From the NCBI GenBank assembly GCA_018673475.1, contig JABHCN010000048.1, positions 120,614-184,613 on the forward strand: a DNA stretch of 64,000 bases. The letters are read 5' to 3'. The position numbers and the translations under genes were made by a program. The stretch comes from Actinomycetota bacterium (GTDB lineage: Bacteria; Actinomycetota; Acidimicrobiia; Acidimicrobiales; MedAcidi-G1). Under the pieces are notes generated by a model. It was not told the DNA's origin. It worked only from the letters and a program-made list of their open reading frames with translations, and made no database searches. Positions 27,852-38,338 of the stretch are shown piece after piece (position 1 is the stretch's first letter; each line of letters opens with the position of its first letter).

Positions 27852-27857
27852 TAGCCT
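27852..27857 (+). promoter_or_regulatory. murJ-unit -10 element TAGCCT
   Basis: TAGCCT followed 7 bp later by the ATG of a 10-codon ORF, not by the murJ start. Confidence 0.5.
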
Positions 27858-27864
27858 CGCCCCA

Positions 27865-27897
27865 ATGGACAGGTCCCAGCCACAGGTCTGCCGGTGA
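27865..27897 (+). CDS. Leaderless upstream ORF of murJ (10 codons)
   Basis: ATG-initiated ORF MDRSQPQVCR, whose TGA overlaps the murJ GTG (GTGA). The ATG lies 7 bp after TAGCCT, matching the leaderless spacing used across the window. A ribosome terminating here could reinitiate on murJ, making this a coupling device rather than a functional peptide. Its existence is inferred from spacing only. Confidence 0.45.
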   Translation: MDRSQPQVCR

Positions 27898-29546
27898 GCG
27901 GCGAGGGGCTACAGGAGCAACCGGCGACGCGTGGCTCTTCAGCGGTTGCAGGCGGAATCTTCCTGTCCCGACTGGCCGGGCTGGTCCGTGAGGCCCTGTT
28001 GAGATCGGTGCTGGGCCTGGGGCCGGCAGCCGACGCCTTCGCAGCGGCACTTCGGATTCCCAACGTTCTCCAGAACCTGCTGGGTGAGGGCTCGCTGTCG
28101 GCCTCGTTCATTCCGGTGTACAGCCGCCTGCTCGGCGAAGGCCACGAACGCGAGGCCGGTCGGGTTGCCGGCGCCGTTGCTGGCCTGTTGACGGCGCTGG
28201 CGGGAGCGCTCACCCTCCTGGGCATCTTGTTTGCGCGACCGCTGACACTCCTTCTGGCCCCCGGATTCAGCGATGAGACACTGGATCTGACCGTCGACCT
28301 GGTCCGGATCACAACCGCCGGTGTCGGCTTCCTCGTCCTCTCCGCCTGGTGCCTCGGTGTCCTCAACAGCCACCGGCGCTTCTTCCTCTCGTATGTCGCT
28401 CCGGTGCTCTGGAATGCAGCGCAGATTGCTGTGCTGGCTGCAGCCATCCTCGGATCGTGGGACCCCGTCGACGCCGCCAGGGCGCTCGCCTGGGGTCTCG
28501 TCGCCGGCGGGGTTCTCCAGTTCGGTGTTCAGGCTGTGGCCGTTGCCCGCCTGGTACCCGGTATCCGCGTTTCCCTTGCAGCCAGGCTTCCATCCGTTAC
28601 CGAGGTCCGAAGGCGCTTTGGACCGGCTGTGCTGGGGCGGGGCGTAGTCCAGTTGTCCGGCTACCTGGACCTGATTCTGGCCTCGTTGCTCGTGACGGGT
28701 GCCGTGGCCGGGCTGTTGTCGGCCCAGATGCTCTACGCACTGCCGATAAGCCTGTTTGCGATGAGCGTGGCGGCCTCTGAGCTGCCAGAGATGTCACGAG
28801 CCGGCGATCCGACACTTCTTGTCTCACGATGCCACTCGGCCCTACGACGGACATCGTTCTTCGTGGCCTTCGCAGCGGTTGCCTATGTGGTTGCCGGCGA
28901 GACGATCGTGGGTGCCCTCTTTCGCTGGGGGGCCTTTGATGCAGACGACACCCGGGCGGTGTGGCTGGTTCTGGCCGCCTATTCGCTGGGGCTTCCCGCA
29001 GTCGGTGCGTCTCGCATATTCCAGAACACCCTCTACTCCATCGGCGACACGAAGGGCCCTGCCCGCATAGCTGCAACCAGGGTTGTCGTGGCCGGCGTGA
29101 TCGGTGTCGTGTTCATGTTCCCGATGGACCATGTGAGCGTGGTGGCCGGTTCCCTCTCGGGGCTGGAGAACGTCTTTGCCGCGGGTGGGCCCCATGTCGA
29201 GATCCCGGGCGCTGTCGGTGCACCCCATCTGGGCGCTGTGGGACTTGCTCTCGGCTCAGCGGTGGCGGCATGGCTCGAGTTGGTGTTGTTGACACGCCGC
29301 GGCAGACGAACCGTAGAGGGCTTTCCGTCTGCTCTCGGGACACTTCGTCCACTGTTGCCGGCCCTGGCAGCGGCAACGCCCGTAGCGCTGATCCTGGTAG
29401 CCACGACCACAGGGCTCCCCCCACAGGTGTCCGCACCGCTGGTCCTCGCCGCCGCCGGACTGACCTACACGGTCGTTGCGCACCTAACCGGGGTTACCGA
29501 GGCGAGGCTCTTGTTCTCGCGGCTTGTTCGGACCAGTCGGGGTTGA
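27894..29546 (+). CDS. murJ: Lipid II flippase MurJ (MviN)
   Basis: Flips lipid-linked peptidoglycan precursor across the membrane. The 550-aa polytopic protein has the family opening GGIFLSRLAGLVREALLRSVLG, ADAFAAALRIPNVLQNLLGEGSLSASFIPVYSRLL and a later ASRIFQNTLYSIGDTKGPARIA, with about 14 hydrophobic segments. GTG at 27894 overlaps the stop of a 10-codon leaderless ORF. In many actinobacteria murJ is near the chromosome end with a long C-terminal pseudokinase extension; this one lacks any extension and sits inverted between proA and proB. Confidence 0.93.
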   Translation: MSGEGLQEQPATRGSSAVAGGIFLSRLAGLVREALLRSVLGLGPAADAFAAALRIPNVLQNLLGEGSLSASFIPVYSRLLGEGHEREAGRVAGAVAGLLTALAGALTLLGILFARPLTLLLAPGFSDETLDLTVDLVRITTAGVGFLVLSAWCLGVLNSHRRFFLSYVAPVLWNAAQIAVLAAAILGSWDPVDAARALAWGLVAGGVLQFGVQAVAVARLVPGIRVSLAARLPSVTEVRRRFGPAVLGRGVVQLSGYLDLILASLLVTGAVAGLLSAQMLYALPISLFAMSVAASELPEMSRAGDPTLLVSRCHSALRRTSFFVAFAAVAYVVAGETIVGALFRWGAFDADDTRAVWLVLAAYSLGLPAVGASRIFQNTLYSIGDTKGPARIAATRVVVAGVIGVVFMFPMDHVSVVAGSLSGLENVFAAGGPHVEIPGAVGAPHLGAVGLALGSAVAAWLELVLLTRRGRRTVEGFPSALGTLRPLLPALAAATPVALILVATTTGLPPQVSAPLVLAAAGLTYTVVAHLTGVTEARLLFSRLVRTSRG

Positions 29547-29577
29547 CCCGGCCGAGCCAGCCTCGATCCCAGCGGCC

Positions 29578-30696
29578 TCAGGGAAGGACCACGAGGTCGT
29601 CGGCGTGGATGACCTCGTGTGACACACCCTCGGGCAGTTCGCTGGTCCTGGCTCCCATGTTGGCCTGGAGCAACTTGGCCTCGTGTCTCACGATGCCCTT
29701 GGCGAACACCGTTCCATCAGGGTCGACGACCTCGACTGCGTCGCCGACGTCGAACTGGCCGCTTGCGCCGACCACTCCGGCCGGAAGCAGCGACACTCGA
29801 CGCTCCTCCAGGGCCCTTCTGGCTCCGGCGTCAACCTGAATGCGCCCAGAGGAGCCGACGGCAAACGCAATCCACAGCCGCCGTGCGCTCAGGCGGCCCT
29901 CTCGGGCATGCACCACCGTGCCGACACCGGGGGTGTTCCCGCATGCATCTACGACGACACCCGAGCGTCGTGCATCGGCAATGACCGTTCGCACCCCTGA
30001 CCAACTCGCGATCTTGGCGGCCGCCAACTTTGACGCCATTCCACCGCTGCCACGGACAGAGCCGCTGGCTCCGGCGAGGTGCTCCAGCTCGTGGTCGATC
30101 TCGATGATCTCCTCGATCAGGGATGCATCTGCGTCGAGACGCGGGTCGGCGGTGAGGAGCCCGGGGGTGTCGGTGAGCAGAACAAGTACGTCGGCCTCGA
30201 CGAGGTGTGCCACCAGGGCGGCGATGCGGTCGTTGTCTCCGAAGCGGATCTCATCGTCGGCAATGGCGTCGTTCTCGTTGACCACGGGTACGACTCCGAG
30301 CTCAAGGAGGCGTGTGAGCGTTCCCCTGGCGTGCAGGTACTGGGCCCTGACGAAGAAGTCCAGGGGAGCCAGAAGGACCTGGCCTACGACAAGGTCATGC
30401 CTTGCCAACTCCCGCTGATAGGTGCCGATCAGGTTTCCCTGCCCTACAGCTGATACCGCCTGGAGCGTCACCGCGTCTCGCGGGCGTCTCTCGCCTCCGA
30501 GACCCAGATCGGGAAGGCCGGCGGCGATCGCCCCAGAGGTGACCACCACCACCCAGTGTCCCTGTCGGCGCAACTCGGCGACCTCGTCGCAGAGCTTGGC
30601 CACGAGGGAGGAGTCGATCACACCCTCCTCGTCAGTGATCGATGACGTGCCGACCTTGACCACCGCTGTGATTCGCATATCTGAGTCCATGGTCAC
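29578..30696 (-). CDS. proB: Glutamate 5-kinase
   Basis: First step of proline synthesis, phosphorylating glutamate; feedback-inhibited by proline in the family. The 372-aa product contains the amino-acid kinase fold (VVKVGTSSITDEEG, VVVVTSGAIAAG, VPVVNENDAIADDEIRFGDND, LLTDTPGLLTADPR, SVRGSGGMASKLAAA) and a C-terminal PUA domain. The GTG start overlaps the obgE stop (GTGA), so the two are cotranscribed. Confidence 0.96.
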   Translation of the reverse strand: MTMDSDMRITAVVKVGTSSITDEEGVIDSSLVAKLCDEVAELRRQGHWVVVVTSGAIAAGLPDLGLGGERRPRDAVTLQAVSAVGQGNLIGTYQRELARHDLVVGQVLLAPLDFFVRAQYLHARGTLTRLLELGVVPVVNENDAIADDEIRFGDNDRIAALVAHLVEADVLVLLTDTPGLLTADPRLDADASLIEEIIEIDHELEHLAGASGSVRGSGGMASKLAAAKIASWSGVRTVIADARRSGVVVDACGNTPGVGTVVHAREGRLSARRLWIAFAVGSSGRIQVDAGARRALEERRVSLLPAGVVGASGQFDVGDAVEVVDPDGTVFAKGIVRHEAKLLQANMGARTSELPEGVSHEVIHADDLVVLP

Positions 30697-31931
30697 TCTT
30701 CGTAGTCGAACTCGAGCCGACCGATCCGCACAGTTTCTCCTTCACGCACGCCGGCACGTGAAAGGGCCCTGTCGACACCCATGTTCTTGAGCCTTTCGTG
30801 CAGGTAGTCGAGGGCCTCGAAGTTCGTAAGGTCGTTGAGGTTCGTGACCAGCTTCACCCTGCGGTCGTTGATCTCCCAGGTGCCGTCCTCTCCCCTCTCA
30901 ACTGCGATGTCGACCGGCTCTGGTCTGTGCACGACAACGGCAGGACGCCGCACAACGGTTTCCCTCGCTTGAACCACCAGATCTGCCAGGCGGTGAACCA
31001 GGGGATCGAGGCCCTCGCCGGTCATCGCCGAAAGGCGATCTCCGCTGAAGTCTTCGCTGGTTTCGGCCACGTCGGCCCTGGAACCGATAACCACGCGGGG
31101 CCGGTCGAGGAGGTCAGGTTTGTAGGCCTCCAACTCTCCCAGGAGCACGCTGAGCTGCTCGTCGGGTGGACGCTCGGCGGTCGGGGCCAGGTCCAGCATG
31201 ATCAGGAGAACGCGGGCCCTCTCGATATGTCGCAGGAAGCGGTGCCCAAGGCCGCGGCCGTCGCTGGCACCCTCAATGAGGCCTGGTATGTCGGCGACCA
31301 CGAACTCTGTCCTGCCCTCGGGGCGAACCACTCCGAGGCTCGGTTCGAGGGTGGTAAACGGATAGTCGGCGATTCGGGGCTTGGCCGCTGAGATCCGCGA
31401 GATGAGGGTGCTCTTGCCCGCATTCGGAAAGCCGACGAGGGCCACATCGGCCATCAGGCGCAACTCCAGCCTCAGCCAGCGCTCCTCACCCTCCTCTCCC
31501 TGCTCGGCGAATGAGGGTGCACGCCTCCGGTTGCTCAGGAACTTCGCGTTGCCGCGGCCGCCACGGCCTCCGTCACCACCGAGCCAGCGGTCCCCGCTCA
31601 CCAACAGGTCCGCTAGAACCTGCCCTGAGTGGAGGTCATGGACCGTGGTTCCCTCTGGGACCTTGATCACCAGGTCGTCACCGGAACGGCCATGGCGCTT
31701 GCCCCCTGAGCCGTGGGTTCCGTTGCTGGCCCTGCGATGGGGATGGTCCCGAAAGGCCAACAGGGACGCGACATTGTGATCGGCCTCAAGCCAGACGCTG
31801 CCGCCGCTGCCGCCGTCTCCGCCGTCGGGGCCGCCCTTGGGCACATGAGCCTCCCGGCGAAACGACACGGCACCGGCTCCACCGTCGCCACCGCGCACGT
31901 TCAGCCCGCACTCGTCCACGAACTGCGACAT
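30693..31931 (-). CDS. obgE: GTPase Obg (CgtA)
   Basis: Ribosome-assembly and stress GTPase. The 412-aa product has the glycine-rich Obg fold (FVDECGLNVRGGDGGAGAVSFRREAHVPKGGPDGGDGG), the G domain (G1 GFPNAGKSTLI, G3 DIPGLIEGA) and a C-terminal OCT domain (WEINDRRVKLVTNLNDLTNFEALDYLHERL). The ATG lies 6 bp after TAGGCT. It usually follows rpmA directly; here dgt on the other strand separates them, and Obg has its own promoter. Confidence 0.97.
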   Translation of the reverse strand: MSQFVDECGLNVRGGDGGAGAVSFRREAHVPKGGPDGGDGGSGGSVWLEADHNVASLLAFRDHPHRRASNGTHGSGGKRHGRSGDDLVIKVPEGTTVHDLHSGQVLADLLVSGDRWLGGDGGRGGRGNAKFLSNRRRAPSFAEQGEEGEERWLRLELRLMADVALVGFPNAGKSTLISRISAAKPRIADYPFTTLEPSLGVVRPEGRTEFVVADIPGLIEGASDGRGLGHRFLRHIERARVLLIMLDLAPTAERPPDEQLSVLLGELEAYKPDLLDRPRVVIGSRADVAETSEDFSGDRLSAMTGEGLDPLVHRLADLVVQARETVVRRPAVVVHRPEPVDIAVERGEDGTWEINDRRVKLVTNLNDLTNFEALDYLHERLKNMGVDRALSRAGVREGETVRIGRLEFDYEE

Positions 31932-31937
31932 TCCATC

Positions 31938-31943
31938 AGCCTA
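31938..31943 (-). promoter_or_regulatory. obgE-proB -10 element TAGGCT (leaderless)
   Basis: TAGGCT, then GATGGA (6 bp), then ATG. Its partner for dgt lies 40 bp away on the other strand. Confidence 0.55.
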
Positions 31944-31983
31944 CTTAGGGCTCCGGGCGTCCCCTGATGTCAGTTCTGTTCCG

Positions 31984-31989
31984 TATGGT
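31984..31989 (+). promoter_or_regulatory. dgt -10 element TATGGT (leaderless)
   Basis: TATGGT, then GTCTCA (6 bp), then the ATG at 31996. Confidence 0.55.
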
Positions 31990-31995
31990 GTCTCA

Positions 31996-33153
31996 ATGGC
32001 GATGCAGGAGGTCAACCCGGCGGCACGGGGAGCGAGCGAGCGGTCGGAACTGTGGGCATCCACGATGGATGGCACCACCACCGCAGGTACCCCCGAGGGC
32101 GTGCGTACCGCCCATTCCGACAGCACCGCCTGCGCCGCCTCCTCTGGCCTGTTGGACCGCGAGTCCCGCGAGGGCGACGACGAGGCCCAGTTGTCTGCCG
32201 ATGCGACCAGGGTCGTTGGCGCCGGCAGCCGCCTGGTCGAGGAGCCTTCTGACCACCTGCGGACCTGCTTCGAGCGTGACCGTGACCGCATCCTGCATTC
32301 CACGTCGTTCCGGAGGCTGGCCGGCAAGACACAGGTGTTCGTGTTTCCCGAGGACCACCAGCGCTCACGACTCACCCATGCGCTCGAGGTGGCCCAGGTT
32401 GCCACCTCGATTGCCCGGGCACTGCGCCTGAACGTAGCCCTCGCCGAGGCCATCGCCCTGGGCCACGACTGTGGCCACGGACCCGGTGGGCATGCCAGCG
32501 AGGATGCCCTGTCGCCCTACCTCGAGGGTGGCTACGACCACGCTGTCTGGGGTGCCGATGTGGCCCTGGCTCCCCTGAACCTCTGCTCTGAGACCCTCGA
32601 TGGCATCCGCAACCACTCCTGGTCCAGACCCGCTCCCTCAACCCCCGAGGGCGAGGTCGTTAGCTGGGCGGATCGCATCGCCTACGTCTGCCACGACTTC
32701 GAGGATGCCGAGCATGCCGGCGTGGTGGGGGCAGCCGACCTGCCTCTCCTTGTCAGGGAACGCTGCGGCACCACACGCCGTGAGCAGTTGGCGGCGTTGA
32801 TCAACGGATTGTTGTCGGCCACCAGCCGGACAGGCCGCGTTTCGATGGACGAGCCGATGGCCGAGGCGCTGGCGGCATTTCGCTCCTTCAACTACGAGGA
32901 CATCTACCTCCGTCCAGCGTCAGTCGAACAGGCTGGACGCGTGATCGACATGCTGCGTGCGCTGGTGGACCACATCACCTCCAACCCCCGGTGCCTGCCT
33001 GACGATGCTGACATGTCGGGTGCCGATGCAACACGAATTGCCGCCGTCGGCTATGTGGGCGGCATGACTGACAGGTTCGCCTGCCGTAGCGCCGTGCGTC
33101 TCCTCGACTGGCCGATCGAACGACTTCCGGCCGGGCTGGACCTACGACCCTGA
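31996..33153 (+). CDS. dgt: Deoxyguanosinetriphosphate triphosphohydrolase-like HD protein
   Basis: dNTPase of the HD superfamily that splits dNTPs into nucleoside and triphosphate. In the 385-aa product the core includes RDRILHSTSFRRLAGKTQVF, the first metal His in RLTHALEVAQVA, the HD pair in ALGHDCGHGPGGHASE, and the last Asp in VSWADRIAYVCHDFEDA. The first 75 residues are extra and unconserved. It lies alone on the plus strand, splitting rpmA from obgE. Anti-phage dGTPases exist in this superfamily, but nothing here singles this out as defensive. Confidence 0.9.
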   Translation: MAMQEVNPAARGASERSELWASTMDGTTTAGTPEGVRTAHSDSTACAASSGLLDRESREGDDEAQLSADATRVVGAGSRLVEEPSDHLRTCFERDRDRILHSTSFRRLAGKTQVFVFPEDHQRSRLTHALEVAQVATSIARALRLNVALAEAIALGHDCGHGPGGHASEDALSPYLEGGYDHAVWGADVALAPLNLCSETLDGIRNHSWSRPAPSTPEGEVVSWADRIAYVCHDFEDAEHAGVVGAADLPLLVRERCGTTRREQLAALINGLLSATSRTGRVSMDEPMAEALAAFRSFNYEDIYLRPASVEQAGRVIDMLRALVDHITSNPRCLPDDADMSGADATRIAAVGYVGGMTDRFACRSAVRLLDWPIERLPAGLDLRP

Positions 33154-33233
33154 GAGCAGTCCCGGTACTTCGACCTGCTTAGATGGTCTCTCGCTTGATC
33201 GGGACGATGAAGCGAGACCGCTGAACGGCCGGG

Positions 33234-33485
33234 TCAGTCGGTGAGGATGTCGACGAGCTTGCGCCCGCCGCGGTAACCGAACTTGACCACGCCATCGGCT
33301 GTGGCGAAGAGGGTGTCGTCGCCACCACGGCCCACGTTGGTGCCGGGATGGAACTTGGTGCCACGCTGGCGCACGATGATGCTGCCGGCGGTGACGGCGC
33401 CGCCGTCGAAGACCTTCACGCCCAGACGCTGAGCATTGGAATCGCGTCCGTTGCTGGTTGAGCCGCCGCCCTTGGTCTTTGACAT
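33234..33485 (-). CDS. rpmA: 50S ribosomal protein L27
   Basis: 83-aa L27 with the expected N terminus ([24 protein letters not shown]) reaching the peptidyl-transferase centre, and [20 protein letters not shown] longer open frame exists upstream, but the ATG at 33485 lies 4 bp after the rplU stop and matches the family start. Second gene of rplU-rpmA. No N-terminal cleavage motif of the Firmicutes type is present. Confidence 0.97.
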   Translation of the reverse strand: MSKTKGGGSTSNGRDSNAQRLGVKVFDGGAVTAGSIIVRQRGTKFHPGTNVGRGGDDTLFATADGVVKFGYRGGRKLVDILTD

Positions 33486-33489
33486 GTGG

Positions 33490-33798
33490 TCAGCCCCTCT
33501 TGATTCCGGTGATCTCGATCTCGGCCAGGTGCTGGCGGTGACCCCACCGGCGACGCTGGTTGCTCTTGTTCTTGTAGGTGAAGGCGTTGATCTTGGGCCC
33601 GCGGGCATCGGCCACGATGCGGACGGTCACTGCCGATCCAGCCAGGGCCTCGGGGGTGGCGAGAACGTCGTCGCCATCGACCAACATGATCGGTTCGAAC
33701 TCGATGTCGGTGCCGAGTTCGCCGAGGCGCTCAACTACGACCCGCTGGCCTTCTTCGACCCGGTACTGCTTTCCGCCTGTGGCGATTACTGCATACAT
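33490..33798 (-). CDS. rplU: 50S ribosomal protein L21
   Basis: 102-aa 23S rRNA-binding protein. [25 protein letters not shown] and [22 protein letters not shown] are the diagnostic L21 stretches. The ATG follows TAGCCT by 9 bp. Cotranscribed with rpmA and downstream of rng, in the conserved rng-rplU-rpmA order. Confidence 0.97.
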   Translation of the reverse strand: MYAVIATGGKQYRVEEGQRVVVERLGELGTDIEFEPIMLVDGDDVLATPEALAGSAVTVRIVADARGPKINAFTYKNKSNQRRRWGHRQHLAEIEITGIKRG

Positions 33799-33807
33799 AG
33801 AGCCTGC

Positions 33808-33813
33808 AGGCTA
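33808..33813 (-). promoter_or_regulatory. rplU-rpmA -10 element TAGCCT
   Basis: TAGCCT, 9 bp before the rplU ATG, giving at most a 2-3 nt leader. An L21-type leader RNA is therefore unlikely if this promoter is the main one. Confidence 0.5.
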
Positions 33814-33877
33814 TCTGGGAAGCGTATCGACGCCACCGTGACCGATGGCTCGTTGCTCGCACGAATTGGGGCCGTGT

Positions 33878-35575
<1,698 letters not shown>

Positions 35576-35593
35576 TTACTGTTTCCCTTCTAG

Positions 35594-36319
35594 TCACGCT
35601 CGCACCTTGGCGAGCGGGGCAGGGGCGGCATCGACCGATAGCGGCTCGATGCGATCGTCTCCCTGCGACATCCATTGGTTCATCCTGCACACCGATCGGG
35701 CCAAAAGTGGCGGATCCATTGCCGCCAGCATCTCATCCGGTCGAAGTGCCCGGGGTTGGGTGCCGAGATCGGCTGTTAGGCGAACCCCGTCATCTGTCTC
35801 CCCTGTGACGTCGAGCGCCAGCACCTGGTGCCGGATGTCTTCTGTGACAACCTTGCCCTTGCGCTCACGCTCGACGACGATCTCATTTCGTGACAGGAGG
35901 CTTTCCACCCCTGCTGCCACCTCGTCGGCACCTGCCGGGTCGACGAGTATCTCCCAGGTGCACGACGTGACGGCCTGCTGGAGCGAATCTGCCCGGCGGT
36001 CCGCTGGTGCAACCGCCATCACATCGAAGCCCGCCGGAAGAGACGCATCAATCCGCGCACACATTGCCTCAGCCTCGACCACTCCCCAGATCGAGTCATC
36101 GGCCGGCTCCAACAGTTCGATCTCGAGGTACTCGGCGTTGGACTCGTAGCCGGTTGACAATGCCAGGCCAAACGAGAGTTTAGGACGCGGTGAGAAGCCC
36201 TCGCTGTAGGCCACCGACAGGGAGGCCTTTCGTAGCGATCGCTCCCATATTCGGGCTACGTCACGGTGGCCGACGAATCGGACCTTTCCGGTCTTGGAGA
36301 ACCGGACCCGGAGGCGCAT
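35594..36319 (-). CDS. TIGR03936 family (DUF2344) radical-SAM-associated protein
   Basis: 241-aa conserved protein opening MRLRVRFSKTGKVRFVGHRDVARIWERSLRKASLSVAYSEGFSPRPKLSFG-like sequence, the family hallmark; later parts are variable. It starts 1 bp inside the stop of the radical SAM gene (TGATG) and precedes rng. The pair radical SAM TIGR03960 plus DUF2344 next to RNase E/G occurs in many phyla and is split or fused elsewhere. The function is unknown; RNA modification is an inference from context. Confidence 0.9.
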   Translation of the reverse strand: MRLRVRFSKTGKVRFVGHRDVARIWERSLRKASLSVAYSEGFSPRPKLSFGLALSTGYESNAEYLEIELLEPADDSIWGVVEAEAMCARIDASLPAGFDVMAVAPADRRADSLQQAVTSCTWEILVDPAGADEVAAGVESLLSRNEIVVERERKGKVVTEDIRHQVLALDVTGETDDGVRLTADLGTQPRALRPDEMLAAMDPPLLARSVCRMNQWMSQGDDRIEPLSVDAAPAPLAKVRA

Positions 36320-38283
36320 CAGGACCCCGCTCCGGCCGGAACCCTCGGACCAGTGCTCAGCGACACCGGTACAGCATTGTTACCGGGCCCCTGGCCGGTC
36401 CCCTGGCTCCCACCCGCCGGCGGAACAGCCGATGCCACGATGTGTTCGATTCCGTAGCCGGTGCACGCCCCACAGTCGTAGCAGGGCGTCCAGCGGCAGT
36501 CCTCGAGCCCGACCTCGTCGAGTGCGTCGCGCCAGTCCTGCCAGAGGAAGTCCTTGTGCAGGCCAGCTGACAGGTGGTCCCAGGGGAGCACCTCGTCGTG
36601 GGTTCTGTGTCTGTACACGTACCAGTCCAGCGAGAGGCCGTTTCTGGCAAGTGCGTTCTCCCAGAGAGATACGTCAAAGTGCTCACTCCACTCCTGGAAG
36701 ACACCGCCGTTTCTCCAGACGTCCTCGATAACTGCGCCAAGGCGGCGGTCTCCCCTGCTGAACAGGCCCTCGACGACAGACGCGCGGGCATCGTGCCACT
36801 TCAACTTCACGCCGTTGAAGGTCTTGCCCCCACTTCGGAGGCCATCGCGGAGAAGGCCGATCTTGCGGCGCAGTTCGGTCTCTGTGTTCTGTCCGAACCA
36901 CTGGAACGGGGTGAACGGCTTGGGCACGAAACCACCCAGGGAAATCGTCACCGAGGGACTCCGATGGTGCTCGCGTCCGACGTCGATGCACTTCCTGGCC
37001 AACTCCAGAATCGCAAGGGTGTCCTCGTCGGTCTCGGTTGGGAGTCCCGTGAGAAAGTACAACTTCGCCCGGCGCCACCCCTGGGAAAAAGCTGATCCGA
37101 CCGCTCCGTAGAGGTCCTCTTCGTTGATCATCTTGTTGATGACCTGACGTAGGCGCCACGATCCGGCCTCGGGGGCGAAGGTAAGGCCGGTGCGCCTGGC
37201 CTTTTGGATCTCAGCGGCGATTCCGACCGTGAACGCGTCGACCCGTAGGCTCGGCAGAGACACCGACACCTGACCGCACACATCGTCAGCGACAGCTGTT
37301 GCGACAACCTTCTCAATGCCGCTGAAGTCGGCTGTGCTGAGTGAGGTGAGGGCCACCTCGTCGTACCCGGTCCGGCGGAGGCCTTCGGTGACCATGGTCC
37401 TGACCTGATCTGCCGGTCGCTCCCGAACCGGACGGGTGATCATTCCGGCCTGACAGAAACGACAGCCTCGTGTGCATCCCCTGAATACCTCGACGTTGAG
37501 CCGGTCGTGGACCACCTCGGTGAGGGGAACAAGCTGGTTCTTCGGGTACGGCCAGGTGGCCAGGTCTGCGACCGTCCGCTTCTCGACCACCTCGGGTATC
37601 CCGGGCAGGCGCGGGGTAAGTGATATGAGCCGGTCGCCATCGAACTCGGCCTCGTACATGGAGGGCACGTACACGCCCTCGATCCGGGCAAGTTCCCTGA
37701 GTATTCCGTCACGAGATGTTCGGCCCGAGGCCTTCCACGCGGCAACCACCTCGGAGATCTCAGAGGCGACCTCTTCGCCGTCTCCCAGGACCGCTGCGTC
37801 GATGAAGTCGGCCAGGGGTTCGGGGTTGTAGGCACAGTGGCCACCGATGATGACGAGCGGGTCCTCGGGCCGGCGCCCGGCCGTGTGCAGCGGCACGCCC
37901 GACAGGTCCAGGCATTCGAGGAGGTTTGTGTAGACCAGTTCGGACGAGAGGTTGAAGGCCAGAATGTCGAACTCCCCCGCTGCGCGGTGGGTGTCGACCG
38001 AGAAGAGGGGCAGCCCGGTTCTGCGCAGCACACCCGCCATGTCTGTCCATGGCGCGTAGGAGCGCTCAGCGACCGCATCGGGCCGTTCGTTGATGATCTC
38101 GTACAGGATCTGAAGACCCTGATTGGGGAGCCCCACCTCGTAGGTGTCCGGGTAGATCAGGAGCCAGGCCGCTTTGTCGGGACGGTGCTCGGGGATGATC
38201 ATCCCGTCTTCACAACCGATGTAGCGGGCCGGCTTCTGGACCTCGCCGAGAACACGCTCGAGCTCGGGCCAGAGCGAACTCAT
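36319..38283 (-). CDS. TIGR03960 family B12-binding radical SAM protein
   Basis: 654-aa radical SAM enzyme. It has an N-terminal cobalamin-binding-like segment (WLLIYPDTYEVGLPNQGLQILYEIINERPDAVAERSY), the 4Fe-4S cluster motif CTRGCRFCQAG (C-x3-C-x2-C), and a C-terminal region with CRWTPCYDCGACTGYG cysteines that may bind a further cluster. The ATG at 38283 is 9 bp after TACGCT; a longer frame to 38334 is not favoured. It is cotranscribed with DUF2344. The substrate is unknown. Confidence 0.92.
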   Translation of the reverse strand: MSSLWPELERVLGEVQKPARYIGCEDGMIIPEHRPDKAAWLLIYPDTYEVGLPNQGLQILYEIINERPDAVAERSYAPWTDMAGVLRRTGLPLFSVDTHRAAGEFDILAFNLSSELVYTNLLECLDLSGVPLHTAGRRPEDPLVIIGGHCAYNPEPLADFIDAAVLGDGEEVASEISEVVAAWKASGRTSRDGILRELARIEGVYVPSMYEAEFDGDRLISLTPRLPGIPEVVEKRTVADLATWPYPKNQLVPLTEVVHDRLNVEVFRGCTRGCRFCQAGMITRPVRERPADQVRTMVTEGLRRTGYDEVALTSLSTADFSGIEKVVATAVADDVCGQVSVSLPSLRVDAFTVGIAAEIQKARRTGLTFAPEAGSWRLRQVINKMINEEDLYGAVGSAFSQGWRRAKLYFLTGLPTETDEDTLAILELARKCIDVGREHHRSPSVTISLGGFVPKPFTPFQWFGQNTETELRRKIGLLRDGLRSGGKTFNGVKLKWHDARASVVEGLFSRGDRRLGAVIEDVWRNGGVFQEWSEHFDVSLWENALARNGLSLDWYVYRHRTHDEVLPWDHLSAGLHKDFLWQDWRDALDEVGLEDCRWTPCYDCGACTGYGIEHIVASAVPPAGGSQGTGQGPGNNAVPVSLSTGPRVPAGAGS

Positions 38284-38292
38284 GACCCGGTA

Positions 38293-38298
38293 AGCGTA
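38293..38298 (-). promoter_or_regulatory. -10 element TACGCT of the radical SAM-DUF2344-rng unit
   Basis: TACGCT, 9 bp before the ATG at 38283, within the 55-bp gap after rodA. Confidence 0.5.
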
Positions 38299-38338
38299 TC
38301 GAGTGTGGTGGCCGACGGTGCACGGCCACAACACTCCC

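Noticed and set aside
31996..33153. dGTPase as an anti-phage defence gene
   Set aside because: Ordinary HD dNTPase features and a housekeeping neighbourhood; no defence genes adjacent.
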